DNA of 50,793 bases from a virus, in the IMG/VR virus record IMGVR_UViG_3300049914_000028, positions 1-50,793 of that record, one strand, 5' to 3'. How positions within the stretch are numbered: the stretch's first letter is position 1; each line of letters opens with the position of its first letter. The notes under the pieces are model-generated. The model had not been told where the DNA came from and ran no database searches. It saw only the letters and a list, made by a program, of their open reading frames with translations. Shown here piece after piece: positions 15,502 to 23,065 of this stretch. A program made the translations under genes and the position numbers.

Positions 15502-15635
15502 CCCAGCATCCTCCCGGCAAGGAAGCAGCAGACCATGAGGGCCAGTATCACGGCGGTTATAAGAACCTCGTAAAAATGCTCCCTCCGCTTTTTCCGTCTC
15601 AAACGCGCACCATACGACATATCCGGGTAATACAT
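15498..15635 (-). CDS. 45-residue single-span membrane protein
   Basis: A basic N-terminus (RLRRKKRREHFYE) precedes one hydrophobic span (VLITAVILALMVCCFLAG), giving a small inner-membrane protein with cytoplasmic N-terminus by the positive-inside rule. GGAGG lies before the ATG. The stop overlaps the next short gene. Confidence 0.6.
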   Translation of the reverse strand: MYYPDMSYGARLRRKKRREHFYEVLITAVILALMVCCFLAGRMLG

Positions 15636-15644
15636 AGTGGCCTC

Positions 15645-15803
15645 CTATTTTTTCACCTTTCGTTTCACCGCCACCAACCTTTCGGGTTGCCTTGTAAATT
15701 CAATATCCAAATAATTACTTATTGCCCCATAGAGTTCCGCTAAGTATTTTATTTGAATTTCAAGATTTTCAATTTCCCACAATAAATGCCTCTTTGAAAC
15801 CAT
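15645..15803 (-). CDS. 52-residue helical protein
   Basis: A short protein with an amphipathic helix (HLLWEIENLEIQIKYLAELY) and a basic tail ending VKRKVKK. AAGGAGGGGG precedes the ATG. Probably a small coiled-coil or nucleic-acid-binding protein; no family recognised. Confidence 0.55.
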   Translation of the reverse strand: MVSKRHLLWEIENLEIQIKYLAELYGAISNYLDIEFTRQPERLVAVKRKVKK

Positions 15804-15812
15804 GCCCCCTCC

Positions 15813-16181
15813 TTATTCGTGCGGGTTCGCAAAAGTCGGGTCCGCGAACCTCAGCACTTCCAAGACCTCATGCCCGAGCGTTTCAGTAGAATCCACCCGG
15901 ACGCCCTTTTCATCTCTGTACCCCGTCAGCCAGATTTGAGGCGGATCGGTGTTTTTCGCATAGCCGCCGTAATTCCGCGCTGCTGGTCCTGAATTGAAAT
16001 TCCTTGCCGGTGGATAATCGTACATGGTGCGATCCCCGACGACGTGGATTTGAAAAGTTACCGTCTGGACGTAGTGGCCCGTCCGGTCATAATGGGCGCA
16101 ACCGTAAAGGCTAATCCAGTACGCAATCGCTATGACCACGATGCCGATCCAGATCAGAGTATGTTTCAGGTTGCGATCCAT
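15813..16181 (-). CDS. Membrane-anchored or lipoprotein-like protein with metallopeptidase-like motif
   Basis: The protein has 122 residues. The N-terminal hydrophobic segment (LIWIGIVVIAIAYWISLYGC) could be a signal anchor with a lipobox-like Cys. The C-terminal part has TLGHEVLEVLRFADPTFANP, recalling the HE..H helix of small zinc peptidases, but the second His is missing (HEVLE). It is therefore probably a non-catalytic or divergent relative. It starts just after the pentapeptide protein gene. Confidence 0.6.
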   Translation of the reverse strand: MDRNLKHTLIWIGIVVIAIAYWISLYGCAHYDRTGHYVQTVTFQIHVVGDRTMYDYPPARNFNSGPAARNYGGYAKNTDPPQIWLTGYRDEKGVRVDSTETLGHEVLEVLRFADPTFANPHE

Positions 16182-16850
16182 TTATTTTATCAATCCAATC
16201 TCTTTCAAATCCTTCTCACCGACGACCTTGCAACGATGGACGCGAAACTTTCCATCCGTTGCTATCGGGATCGCCGCTATATCTTTAGCGGTAAACTCAA
16301 CGATCAGAATCCGATATCCTTCCCGCCATTCCTTCATGCACCAATCAAGCGTTGAAATGTTTATACCAGCGGCGCATTGTTGCGTGTCGTCCGTGTTGGC
16401 ATTGTCCACGCTGGCAATTTTACCCTTTTCGTATTTCACCCCGCCGTTGTATGGCCCCTCCATGTCGTAATTTACGAGTTTATAGGCGCGGATTTTACCG
16501 GGTTGATCCATGAGGATAAGTAACGGCGTACAGCGATTTTTATTGATGCTGTCCGCCCTGGAGAGGTCCGCCCCGGAGAGGTCCGCCCCGGAGAGGTTCG
16601 CCCTGGAGAGGTTCGCCCTGGAGAGGTTCGCCCTGGAGAGGTTCGCCCCGGAGAGGTTCGCCCCGGAGAGGTTCGCCCCGGAGAGGTTCGCCCCGGAGAG
16701 GTTCGCCCTGGAGAGGTCCGCCCCGGAGAGGTTCGCCCTGGAGAGGTTCGCCCCGGCTTTCCATGCCGCCTCAACGCATAACTTCATTGATTCCGTTTCC
16801 AGCGAGAAAATTACCCGTCCATTGAATCTGTTTTTAATCTCAAATTTCAT
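16182..16850 (-). CDS. Pentapeptide-repeat protein
   Basis: The protein has 222 residues from [15 protein letters not shown]; the longer frame is discarded because it overlaps the upstream gene out of frame. Residues about 36-105 are some fourteen A(N/D)LS(R/G) pentapeptides, which fold as a right-handed quadrilateral beta helix. A C-terminal domain (from about residue 110) with [14 protein letters not shown] and [16 protein letters not shown] matches a domain often following such repeats in phage proteins. Some pentapeptide proteins mimic DNA and bind gyrase; this one's target is unknown. The repeats are nearly identical at DNA level (15-base units), so copy number may vary between isolates. 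Confidence 0.85.
   Translation of the reverse strand: MKFEIKNRFNGRVIFSLETESMKLCVEAAWKAGANLSRANLSGADLSRANLSGANLSGANLSGANLSGANLSRANLSRANLSRANLSGADLSGADLSRADSINKNRCTPLLILMDQPGKIRAYKLVNYDMEGPYNGGVKYEKGKIASVDNANTDDTQQCAAGINISTLDWCMKEWREGYRILIVEFTAKDIAAIPIATDGKFRVHRCKVVGEKDLKEIGLIK
16551..16755. repeat. 15-base tandem repeat array within pentapeptide gene
   Basis: About thirteen to fourteen 15-base units of the form GAGAGGTTCGCCC(C/T)G, on the + strand, encode the A-(N/D)-L-S-(R/G) repeat on the minus strand. Units differ mainly at two positions, indicating recent expansion or ongoing homogenisation. Confidence 0.9.
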
Positions 16851-16852
16851 GG

Positions 16853-17050
16853 TCACAGCCCCTTCTCCCGCGCTAATTCGTTCATCTTCCCAATGTATGC
16901 CCGGTTCCAACGGGCGAACCAGGCAGCCCTTGCCGCTTCGTTGCCGCCCGAAAAGCGGATCCGCTCCTTTTTGTTTGCGTATTTTTCGGCAAGAGGGATC
17001 AGCTTGTTCCGGGCATGTGCATAATCTTTGTCGATGTCGTCGTCTGTCAT
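16853..17050 (-). CDS. Small helical protein, unknown
   Basis: A 65-residue, strongly charged helical protein ([20 protein letters not shown]...) ending REKGL. Its ATG overlaps the stop of the preceding gene (ATGA), and its end is two bases before the pentapeptide gene start. No motif of known function. Confidence 0.65.
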   Translation of the reverse strand: MTDDDIDKDYAHARNKLIPLAEKYANKKERIRFSGGNEAARAAWFARWNRAYIGKMNELAREKGL

Positions 17051-17331
17051 GCGGCATCCTCATCTTTTTCTTTCCTTATTTTCCCCCGATAAGGCATAAA
17101 CGGGAAAAGGGAACACATTGGCGTCTCGCATGAAAATTTCCCATCGACGTAATATCCCATGCAATCACAACAATGACTTTTGATTGCTCCATCCCTTGTC
17201 AATGTATCTCCACAGAGGTATTTGAGCAGTTTTGTCTTGCCGGACGATGCAGGAGCCGTCTCAAGAGCATCAATTCTCTGGGATGCCAGTTTTTGGGGTA
17301 TAGGGGACTTAGAAACGGACCTTTTAACCAT
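17047..17331 (-). CDS. Cysteine-cluster phage protein
   Basis: The protein has 94 residues from [18 protein letters not shown], chosen for the AAAGGAGG upstream. The C-terminal half has [20 protein letters not shown] then SLFPFMPYR, a pattern seen in a family of short phage proteins where the Cys group is followed by C-P/S-L-(Y/F)-P-F. Probably zinc-binding, function unknown. It overlaps the next gene by ATGA. Confidence 0.7.
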   Translation of the reverse strand: MVKRSVSKSPIPQKLASQRIDALETAPASSGKTKLLKYLCGDTLTRDGAIKSHCCDCMGYYVDGKFSCETPMCSLFPFMPYRGKIRKEKDEDAA

Positions 17332-17420
17332 TGTGCAACCTCCTTTTGTGATCGCCGACCCGGTGGTTTGCCCGACCATCTCGGCAAGGGAGCCTCTCAG
17401 CGAATCGGCGACCAGGTAAA

Positions 17421-17510
17421 TTACTTCTTTTTCTTCGGTTTGAACTTCTTGTCGGGGTACTTGGTCTCAATCTTGTCCTTCTTCGGTGGAACCTTCTTCT
17501 TCGCTGGCAC
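17421..17510 (-). CDS. 29-residue lysine-rich peptide
   Basis: GTG start with AGGAGG at ideal distance; the product begins MPAKKKVPPKKDKIETKYPD and ends in a Lys run. Nearly half is Lys, so nucleic-acid binding is likely. A longer reading of the same frame exists but lacks a ribosome-binding site. Confidence 0.5.
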   Translation of the reverse strand: MPAKKKVPPKKDKIETKYPDKKFKPKKKK

Positions 17511-17721
17511 AGTCTCCCTCCTTTTGTAGTTTAATGCCGGATTCCAGGTCGCTGGCCTTTCGATGCGCTTCCCAGAGATCACCTTTCGGCGTCCGGTAAG
17601 GATCGCGTACAGCAGACTTGCTGCCACGCCACGTTATCCGCCTCGTAATACGTCTTGTGACGCAACCCCCTCGATGATCCGGCAAGTTTAAAAGATCGTT
17701 ACCTGTTCGCTGCCACCCCAC
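17467..17721 (-). CDS. Possible first gene of leftward operon
   Basis: An 84-codon frame starting at GTG (MGWQRTGNDLLNLPD...) with a helical, charged C-terminal half (DLWEAHRKASDLESGIKLQK). It overlaps the Lys-rich peptide gene in another frame. The ribosome-binding site is weak (AAGGGTGGG), so this is a tentative call. Confidence 0.35.
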   Translation of the reverse strand: MGWQRTGNDLLNLPDHRGGCVTRRITRRITWRGSKSAVRDPYRTPKGDLWEAHRKASDLESGIKLQKEGDCASEEEGSTEEGQD

Positions 17722-17914
17722 CCTTTCGGGTTTACACGATGGGCCGATGGTTTTCTGAGGACTGCGGTTGATTATTCCTAAAGGATCTCAACGCGCTTTT
17801 CCTCAACCTGTCGCACCCTCAAGCTATGGGGTACTGCTGCCCTCCGATTTTGGTGGTCACGGCCCCGAAGAGCTACACCTGACGGGAGGGGTTTTTCATC
17901 TTGCGGCCCTATAC

Positions 17915-18020
17915 TGCGCCTTATTCTCCGGCTTGTCAAGATATTTCTTTGATTATTTTTCAACGGATATTTGGGGGATAAATCTCCCCTTGACATTAAT
18001 TCAAAAAGGGCGCAAGATAT
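17915..18020. promoter_or_regulatory. Divergent promoter/operator region (putative lysis-lysogeny switch)
   Basis: Two TTGACA boxes face away from each other: minus strand at 17934-17939 toward the leftward operon (followed by AGTATA-like bases 18 positions on), and plus strand at 17990-17995 toward the XRE gene (AGATAT-like -10 near 18015). Between them an imperfect palindrome GGGGGAT-AA-ATCTCCCC (about 17973-17989) abuts the rightward -35 and could be an operator. From 17722 to 17910 I see no convincing gene; it is probably the leader of the leftward transcript. Confidence 0.55.
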
Positions 18021-18025
18021 CAATC

Positions 18026-18223
18026 ATGCTGAAAATACATATCGAAAAAATGGAACGGGAACGGGAACGGCTCGGCCTGTCGAAAGCGGAAATTGAGCGC
18101 CGCGCAAAGCTGAAACCTTCAGGATATAGCAAGGTTTTGGTTCGGCGCGTGACATCAATATCCACTTTGAACCGGATTGCCGATGCTCTGTACCTTGACC
18201 CGAAAGACCTTCTTACAAATTAG
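18026..18223 (+). CDS. XRE-family HTH regulator (putative repressor/Cro-like)
   Basis: A 65-residue single-domain protein: MERERERLGLSKAEIERRA is the first helix and start of the HTH, KLKPSGYSKVL the recognition region, and TLNRIADALYLDPKDLL the closing helices of the Cro/C1 fold. It has no peptidase or oligomerisation domain, so it is Cro-sized. The ATG has no ribosome-binding site and lies about 6 bases after the putative -10, implying a leaderless or near-leaderless mRNA. The longer in-frame extension upstream crosses the promoter and is rejected. It probably acts on the adjacent palindrome. Confidence 0.8.
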   Translation: MLKIHIEKMERERERLGLSKAEIERRAKLKPSGYSKVLVRRVTSISTLNRIADALYLDPKDLLTN

Positions 18224-18231
18224 GAGGCTCC

Positions 18232-18990
18232 ATGAATGATCTATTAGCGATCGAAACTATCCCCGGGAAAATATGCTCGAAGTGCGGAGTATTGAAACCT
18301 GACGATGAATTTTATTTTGACAAAACGGGGATACGTGGAAGGCGTTCCGCATGCAAGGTGTGTCGGGGCGTCGTAGACGCACAATATAGGAAAAACAATC
18401 GCGAAAGAATTGCAGAGAAAAACAAAAAGTGGTTTTCGGAACATTCTGAATACCTTAAAGAATACGGCAAGCAATGGAGGGCAGTTAATAAAGAACGACG
18501 TAAGTATCAAAATAAACGCTGGTGTCAGGAAAACAAAGAGCGTAAGAATGAAATGGATCGGAAATGGCACAAGGAGAACAGAGAAAGAACACTCCTTGCG
18601 GCACGGAAATCATCTCGAAAGCAATACAATACTCCCCAAGGGAAAATAAACTCCAGCATCCGCCGCCTCATGCTCCTCTCTCTGCAAGGTAAATCAAAAA
18701 ATAGAAGCCACTGGGAAGATTTGGTTGGATTTACCGCAGATCAATTAAAGACCCATCTTGAAAAGAGATTTAAACCAGGCATGACATGGGAAAACTATGG
18801 GAGAAATGGATGGCACATTGACCACAAAATTCCCATTGCGGCCTTTAATTATGAAATACCCGGAGATATTGATTTTAAGCGTTGCTGGTCATTAAAAAAC
18901 CTATCCCCCTTAGAATCATCAAAAAATTGCAGCAAGGGGGCAAGAATTGACAAACCGTTTCAGCCATCTTTAGCAATAGGAGTTAATTAA
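18232..18990 (+). CDS. HNH homing-type endonuclease with zinc-ribbon N-terminus
   Basis: The protein has 252 residues. An N-terminal four-Cys ribbon (CSKCGVLKPDDEF...CKVC) is followed by a long basic, Arg/Lys-rich helical linker (about residues 50-140). The nuclease domain contains WHIDHKIPIAAFN and, after a spacer, WSLKNLSPLESSKNCSKG, matching the His and Asn/His positions of HNH enzymes seen in phage homing endonucleases. GGAGG precedes the ATG. It sits as an insert between the regulator and a second HNH gene, whose GTG follows its stop directly. Likely a selfish free-standing endonuclease. Confidence 0.85.
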   Translation: MNDLLAIETIPGKICSKCGVLKPDDEFYFDKTGIRGRRSACKVCRGVVDAQYRKNNRERIAEKNKKWFSEHSEYLKEYGKQWRAVNKERRKYQNKRWCQENKERKNEMDRKWHKENRERTLLAARKSSRKQYNTPQGKINSSIRRLMLLSLQGKSKNRSHWEDLVGFTADQLKTHLEKRFKPGMTWENYGRNGWHIDHKIPIAAFNYEIPGDIDFKRCWSLKNLSPLESSKNCSKGARIDKPFQPSLAIGVN

Positions 18991-19308
18991 GTGGGGAAAA
19001 AATCACTCTCAACACCCCGAAGCCAAGTAAGAGCCGCTTTGCGGAGACTCAGTTTAAGATCCCGTGAAAGGGCTTCCTGCCTCAAACGCGATCATTATAC
19101 ATGCCAGCAGTGCGGAGCCAAACAGAGCCGGGCAAAGGGCTTCGAGGTTTATGTGGAGGCCCACCATAAGAACCCCCCGCAATGGGATGTTCTCATAGAT
19201 ACCGTTTATGAGATGCTTTTGTGCCACAGCGACGATCTGACCACGCTTTGTAAATCCTGCCATCAGCGCGAGACGGACGGGGAAATAATCAAGGAGATAG
19301 GGATATGA
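18991..19308 (+). CDS. HNH endonuclease-like protein
   Basis: The protein has 105 residues, GTG start immediately after the preceding stop. CLKRDHYTCQQCG with the later AHHKNPPQWD and LTTLCKSCHQRET form a complete Cys4-HNH motif (His-His, Asn, and LCxxCH). Proteins of this layout are common in phage early and packaging regions and can nick DNA. The next gene overlaps by ATGA. Confidence 0.85.
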   Translation: MGKKSLSTPRSQVRAALRRLSLRSRERASCLKRDHYTCQQCGAKQSRAKGFEVYVEAHHKNPPQWDVLIDTVYEMLLCHSDDLTTLCKSCHQRETDGEIIKEIGI

Positions 19309-19556
19309 AAACATCGGCGAAAAGATCGGCAAAACGGAAGATTAAAGACTTGCCGGGAAACCCAAATCTCCGGGGGGTTAAATTCCATGATCCCAAAACA
19401 GGCACAACGGGTTACTGGTTTTCTCAGTGGGGATACGAGGACGGCAAGGCGGGGATATGGTGGAAGAAAGATATGAAATCCGATGCCATTTTCCCGTTAT
19501 TTCTGGATGATCTTAAAGAGGCCCTTGAATTTGAGGTGGTGGAGGTGAGGACATGA
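19305..19556 (+). CDS. Small hypothetical protein
   Basis: The protein has 83 residues in ATGA overlap with both neighbours. A basic N-terminus (KTSAKRSAKRKIKD) leads to a beta-rich, aromatic middle (TTGYWFSQWGYEDGKAGIWW) and an acidic end. The form suggests a small nucleic-acid or protein-binding fold. No family recognised. Confidence 0.7.
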   Translation: MKTSAKRSAKRKIKDLPGNPNLRGVKFHDPKTGTTGYWFSQWGYEDGKAGIWWKKDMKSDAIFPLFLDDLKEALEFEVVEVRT

Positions 19557-19801
19557 GAGAATCAATCTTGGGTTGCGAGTATGAGGTGGCCGGAGAATTG
19601 GCGCAAGCCGCTGTTGATGCGGCGCAAAAGAAGTTGGAAAAAATAGCGAACAAGACCGGAGACGAGGCGGCATTTTGGGGGTTTCGCGTGACACTGGATT
19701 TTGTCCATCTTGCTGATAAATATTCAAAAATCTCACAAAAAATTCGGGTAACGGAAATCCTGAACTGGAATTACCCGGAAAAACAGGAGCTGAACTCATG
19801 A
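19553..19801 (+). CDS. Small helical protein
   Basis: An 82-residue helical protein (GELAQAAVDAAQKKLEKIAN...) without Cys or membrane segments. It is in an ATGA chain with genes on both sides, indicating strong translational coupling in the early rightward operon. Unknown function. Confidence 0.7.
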   Translation: MRESILGCEYEVAGELAQAAVDAAQKKLEKIANKTGDEAAFWGFRVTLDFVHLADKYSKISQKIRVTEILNWNYPEKQELNS

Positions 19802-20061
19802 AAACCTACGAACTTAACGGCGCGTCGGCAACATCGGCAATGCTCTGGTTTTTGAGGCATGAAAGGTTGCGACATTACCAGGACATTGAAGCGATAGAGA
19901 GGGATATCGAAGGACTGTTAGCGATGAAAGTCAAACTCCCGGACCATCCGCCGCTTGATACCTTCATCACCATACCAGGCGACCATACAACTGTATGTCA
20001 GGACCATATTGCTGACGTCACGGAAATGGTCTATCTGCCGATCTCGAAAGGGCAAACATGA
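19798..20061 (+). CDS. Small hypothetical protein
   Basis: An 87-residue protein (MKTYELNGASATSAMLWFL...) coupled by ATGA on both sides. The first half is a helix with basic residues (RHERLRHYQDIEAIERDIEG); the second is strand-rich. No motif recognised. Confidence 0.7.
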   Translation: MKTYELNGASATSAMLWFLRHERLRHYQDIEAIERDIEGLLAMKVKLPDHPPLDTFITIPGDHTTVCQDHIADVTEMVYLPISKGQT

Positions 20062-20387
20062 GACGAAAACGTGCGTATATTGCAGGACCATATTCAGGGG
20101 GAGATATTATCACAATTTTGCACAATATCCGGCAGGGAATAAATAAAGCCGCCATGCTCATGCGTGAGGGATACGCGGTTTTTTGCCCTTTTCTCGATTT
20201 CTTAATTGCCCTGATGCCGGGCGAACCCATAGACAAAGCGGTTTATCAGGCCAACAGCATGGCATGGGTTGAGTGCTGCGACGTGATGTACGTTTTGCCG
20301 GGATGGGAAACATCAAACGGCACAAAGCGGGAAATTGCAAGGGCGGAAGAGTTGAATATTCCTGTATTGTATGAGGGGAAAACATGA
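20058..20387 (+). CDS. Nucleoside 2-deoxyribosyltransferase-like (DUF4406-type) protein
   Basis: The protein has 109 residues. YIAGPYSGG starts a Rossmann-like fold, followed by GYAVFCPFLDF, the conserved WVECCDVMYVLPGWETSNG, and KREIARAEELNIPVLYE. These are the hallmark blocks of the short deoxyribosyltransferase-like/DUF4406 family found in many phages. It may act on nucleotides or nucleosides, but catalytic activity in this family is largely untested. ATGA overlaps at both ends. Confidence 0.85.
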   Translation: MRRKRAYIAGPYSGGDIITILHNIRQGINKAAMLMREGYAVFCPFLDFLIALMPGEPIDKAVYQANSMAWVECCDVMYVLPGWETSNGTKREIARAEELNIPVLYEGKT

Positions 20388-20710
20388 AGATACCTGACCT
20401 TACAAAAGTGGGGGCAAACGATGTTGCTGTTCAGTATTCTAATGATCTAAAGGATAAAGACGGCGATCATATATTTGGTCTTGCTACCCCCTGGATGAAT
20501 CTGATTGAATTATCAACGCATTATCAAGGCCAAGCATTACCAGAAGGGACGATAACGGATACATATTTCCATGAAATAACGCATATTATCAATGCAACAT
20601 ACGGTTTAGAATTAGAAGAACATCAGATCATTGGATTGACGGGTGCATGGCTTCAGGTCATCCGCGATAACGACCTTGATTTCAGGGGAGATAAAAATGA
20701 CATCAAATGA
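20384..20710 (+). CDS. Small zinc metallopeptidase-like protein
   Basis: The protein has 108 residues. TYFHEITHIINATYG contains a full HExxH zinc motif, and EEHQIIGLTGAWLQVIRDN follows as in short phage SprT/peptidase-like proteins, where the downstream Glu can be a third ligand. It has no signal peptide, so it acts inside the cell. It is coupled to the deoxyribosyltransferase-like gene and to a small Cys protein gene. The substrate is unknown. Confidence 0.75.
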   Translation: MKIPDLTKVGANDVAVQYSNDLKDKDGDHIFGLATPWMNLIELSTHYQGQALPEGTITDTYFHEITHIINATYGLELEEHQIIGLTGAWLQVIRDNDLDFRGDKNDIK

Positions 20711-20873
20711 CGCGATAAACCCATCATGCCCCATCTGCCAGGACACAGGATTTACAAAAGGCAAGCTGTGTTTTTGCATAACCGGCGAGAAGCCTTACGA
20801 TTTGCCGGACGGATGGGAGGACATTTTCGGGGACATTTTGCGCGGTAAGAAGGATGAAAAAAGGGGGAAGTAG
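20697..20873 (+). CDS. Small cysteine-rich protein
   Basis: A 58-residue protein starting MTSNDAINPSCPICQDTGF; GGGGAG lies before this ATG and the gene overlaps the preceding one by 14 bases. CPIC...LCFC may bind zinc. It resembles the isolated Cys-rich domain of DnaJ-like or DnaC-associated zinc motifs. Function unknown. Confidence 0.65.
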   Translation: MTSNDAINPSCPICQDTGFTKGKLCFCITGEKPYDLPDGWEDIFGDILRGKKDEKRGK

Positions 20874-21223
20874 TGGATAAAAATACCAGCAATGGTCAAG
20901 AATTGCAGGCAAAATCGGAAAAATGCCGACGTTATGTTCCGGTGGGCCTGATTGAGCAATTCATTTTGAATTACAAGGCTGTTCCTCCAGAGTTCGGCGA
21001 AGTAGGGAATGAATGGAGAAACTACCGGATCGAATACGGGGGCCATGCTCAATCATGTTTTATGGAGAAGGTGATTTATCTGCCGAGATATGGTGATTCT
21101 TATGTGATCGAACTGCTTTTCGACTTCTGGCAGGCCGAAGGAAGAAGGAAACGACGGAAGATACTGGCCGATATTATAAACGAACTTGCGAGGGATCTGG
21201 ATGACAAAAACCGAAATAGTTAA
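20873..21223 (+). CDS. Hypothetical early protein
   Basis: A 116-residue protein with a GTG start overlapping the previous stop (TAGTG) and GGGGAAG upstream. It is mostly helical with a basic C-terminus (EGRRKRRKILADIINELARD). It overlaps the phosphoesterase gene. No motif recognised. Confidence 0.65.
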   Translation: MDKNTSNGQELQAKSEKCRRYVPVGLIEQFILNYKAVPPEFGEVGNEWRNYRIEYGGHAQSCFMEKVIYLPRYGDSYVIELLFDFWQAEGRRKRRKILADIINELARDLDDKNRNS

Positions 21224-22169
21224 AGATGCAATACGGCGGTTTGAGCATTTGCCGACGCGGACGATTGCCCGTTACATTCTGCACAATTACGGGCCGCTAT
21301 TTGATGGGAATCTTGAAAAGATTCGGTCAAATATCCGTTACCATGTTGGGGCAGGAGGAGACAAAAACCGAAAAGATTTGAAACAAAAGATTTCTCATTC
21401 TCCTCAACCCCTCCCCGCCACGTGGCGCAAGACGCGAAATGCTTACAAGCTCCCCCCTGGCCTTTGGCTCATTCTCTCCGATCTCCATATCCCCTTCCAT
21501 GAACCCAAACCTATAGAGGCCGCTGTAAAATTCGGTCAGGCTGAAAAGGTGACGGGAATTCTTTTCAACGGGGATCTACAGGACTGCGCCTCAATATCAT
21601 ATTGGCCGTCAGGCCGGAAACGGGACTTCGATAAAGAAGTGGAAATATTTATAGATTTCCTTGATTTCATAGAAAATGAGTTACCGGGCACGAAAAAGGT
21701 TTATAAACCCGGGAACCATGAATATCGACTACCCCGCTACTACCAGGCAAAAGCCCCAGAGCTGATCGGCCTACCCCTTCAAGCAGTTGACGACATTCTC
21801 GGCCTCGAATACCGGGGGATTGAATTTCTTGATTACTTTCAAATGGTAATGGCTGGCAAGTTGCCAATTTTCCACGGCCATGAATTTCAAAACATATCCA
21901 GAGCGGTCAACCCGGCGCGTGGTCTTTTCCTTAGAACAAAGACCTGGGCTGCCTGCTCGCATTGTCATTCGACATCAGAACACACACCCAAGAATGTTTT
22001 CGGAACCCTACTCACAACATGGTCATTTGGATGTCTCTGTGACCTAAACCCTGACTATAACCCATTTGGGAACGACTGGAACCACGGCTTCGCCCTTGTA
22101 AATGTTGAGAAAAATGGTGATTTTGAGGTTCAGAACCGGAGGATACTACCGAATGGGAAGGTGGTTTGA
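21201..22169 (+). CDS. Calcineurin-like metallophosphoesterase
   Basis: The 322-residue protein has the ordered metal-binding motifs of the family: SDLHIPFH, NGDLQD, GNHEYR and a late GHEF with further His residues (HCHSTSEH, NHGFALV). An N-terminal helical domain (about residues 1-80; HLPTRTIARYILHNYG) looks like a DNA-binding helix-turn-helix fused to the enzyme. Such fusions occur in phages beside replication genes and may process nucleic acids or nucleotides. The start is at MTKTEIV, preceded by GAGGG. Between its stop and the next gene lies a long hairpin. Confidence 0.88.
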   Translation: MTKTEIVKDAIRRFEHLPTRTIARYILHNYGPLFDGNLEKIRSNIRYHVGAGGDKNRKDLKQKISHSPQPLPATWRKTRNAYKLPPGLWLILSDLHIPFHEPKPIEAAVKFGQAEKVTGILFNGDLQDCASISYWPSGRKRDFDKEVEIFIDFLDFIENELPGTKKVYKPGNHEYRLPRYYQAKAPELIGLPLQAVDDILGLEYRGIEFLDYFQMVMAGKLPIFHGHEFQNISRAVNPARGLFLRTKTWAACSHCHSTSEHTPKNVFGTLLTTWSFGCLCDLNPDYNPFGNDWNHGFALVNVEKNGDFEVQNRRILPNGKVV

Positions 22170-22228
22170 GTTTATTTTAGTCGCGTTTTGTGGCCTTGTG
22201 GTGCACGAAACACGCACAAAATCAAACT

Positions 22229-22278
22229 ATTTTACACGCCATAAATAGGCCCCACAGCCTACAAACGGCATGTAAAAT
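22229..22278 (+). promoter_or_regulatory. Nested inverted repeat before the replication initiator gene
   Basis: ATTTTACA (with CGCC) pairs with (GGC-A-) TGTAAAAT, enclosing a second stem TAGGC...GCCTA. The 50-base structure ends 15 bases before the initiator ATG. It can serve as an operator, an mRNA control hairpin or part of an initiator-binding site. No T-tract follows. Confidence 0.6.
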
Positions 22279-22293
22279 ATAAAAGGCGCAAAA

Positions 22294-23064
22294 ATGAAAT
22301 GGTTCCGATTTTGGAATGACACGATAAACGATGTAAAGATTCTCCAATTATCTGATTATGAGTATCGGATTTGGACCTATCTGTTATCTTACGCATCGGC
22401 CACGGATTCACTTTCAGGACACTTTCAAATCACTTTCAAACTACTTTCACTTCACTTTCACCAGCGTTTCAACTTGTTTTCACGTGCGATTGAAACGTTT
22501 CAAAGGGTGGGTTTAATCACTGTTGATGAAGATGGATATATCACAATAACAAATTGGAATAAAAGACAGTTTGCTTCTGATAATGCTTATGAACGGGTAA
22601 AGAAACACCGGGAAGTCACACTAAAAAGAAACGTTTCTGTAACGGCACCAGAAGCAGATACAGAAACAGATACAGATAAGAAGAAGAAGAAAACACCTCC
22701 TCGTAAAAAATTAACAGACGAAGAATGGATTGAAAGCCTGAAGTCCAATCCTGCTTATATCGGTTTAGATATACAGGTTATCAAGGGGAAGTGTGAGGCG
22801 TGGTGTTTTAATAAAGGGAAAATGTTTACCAGAGCGCGATTACTGAACTGGTTAAACCGAGAAGAACGGCCAATGGGAGGCGACGGCAATGGATCAGGAG
22901 CTTATCGACGCCCAGGCGCGTCTTTTGAAAAAGCGGGAAGAGGAAAAGATGACGGTGCAAGAGGAGATCGGCTACCAAAAGAATACATCCCCGAAACCCT
23001 ACCAGACATTACCGAGGAGGAAAGACAGCGGAACCTCGAACGCCTCAAAGAGCTTACGGGATGA
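22294..23064 (+). CDS. Replication initiator / replisome organiser-like protein
   Basis: The protein has 256 residues. The N-terminal winged-helix domain (about residues 1-105: WFRFWNDTINDVKILQLSDY, FKLLSLHF, GLITVDEDGYITITNWNKRQ) matches phage replisome organisers of the DnaD/O type. A Lys-rich linker with a KKKKK run follows. The C-terminal region (DEEWIESLKSNPAYIGLDI, CEAWCFNKGKMFTRARLLNWL) fits the usual helicase-loader partner segment. No helicase or primase gene was seen in the window, so it probably recruits the host DnaB helicase. A structured inverted repeat precedes the gene. Confidence 0.8.
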   Translation: MKWFRFWNDTINDVKILQLSDYEYRIWTYLLSYASATDSLSGHFQITFKLLSLHFHQRFNLFSRAIETFQRVGLITVDEDGYITITNWNKRQFASDNAYERVKKHREVTLKRNVSVTAPEADTETDTDKKKKKTPPRKKLTDEEWIESLKSNPAYIGLDIQVIKGKCEAWCFNKGKMFTRARLLNWLNREERPMGGDGNGSGAYRRPGASFEKAGRGKDDGARGDRLPKEYIPETLPDITEEERQRNLERLKELTG

Positions 23065-23065
23065 T

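Noticed and set aside
16510-17133. Long + strand frame and two other frames through the pentapeptide repeats
   Set aside because: 15-base repeats keep all frames open; only the minus frame with A(N/D)LS(R/G) units and a recognisable C-terminal domain is coding.
17768-18025. N-terminal extension of the XRE regulator, and an opposite frame at 17778-18023
   Set aside because: The extension crosses the promoter region and is not HTH-like; the opposite frame has no start signal and low-complexity basic sequence.
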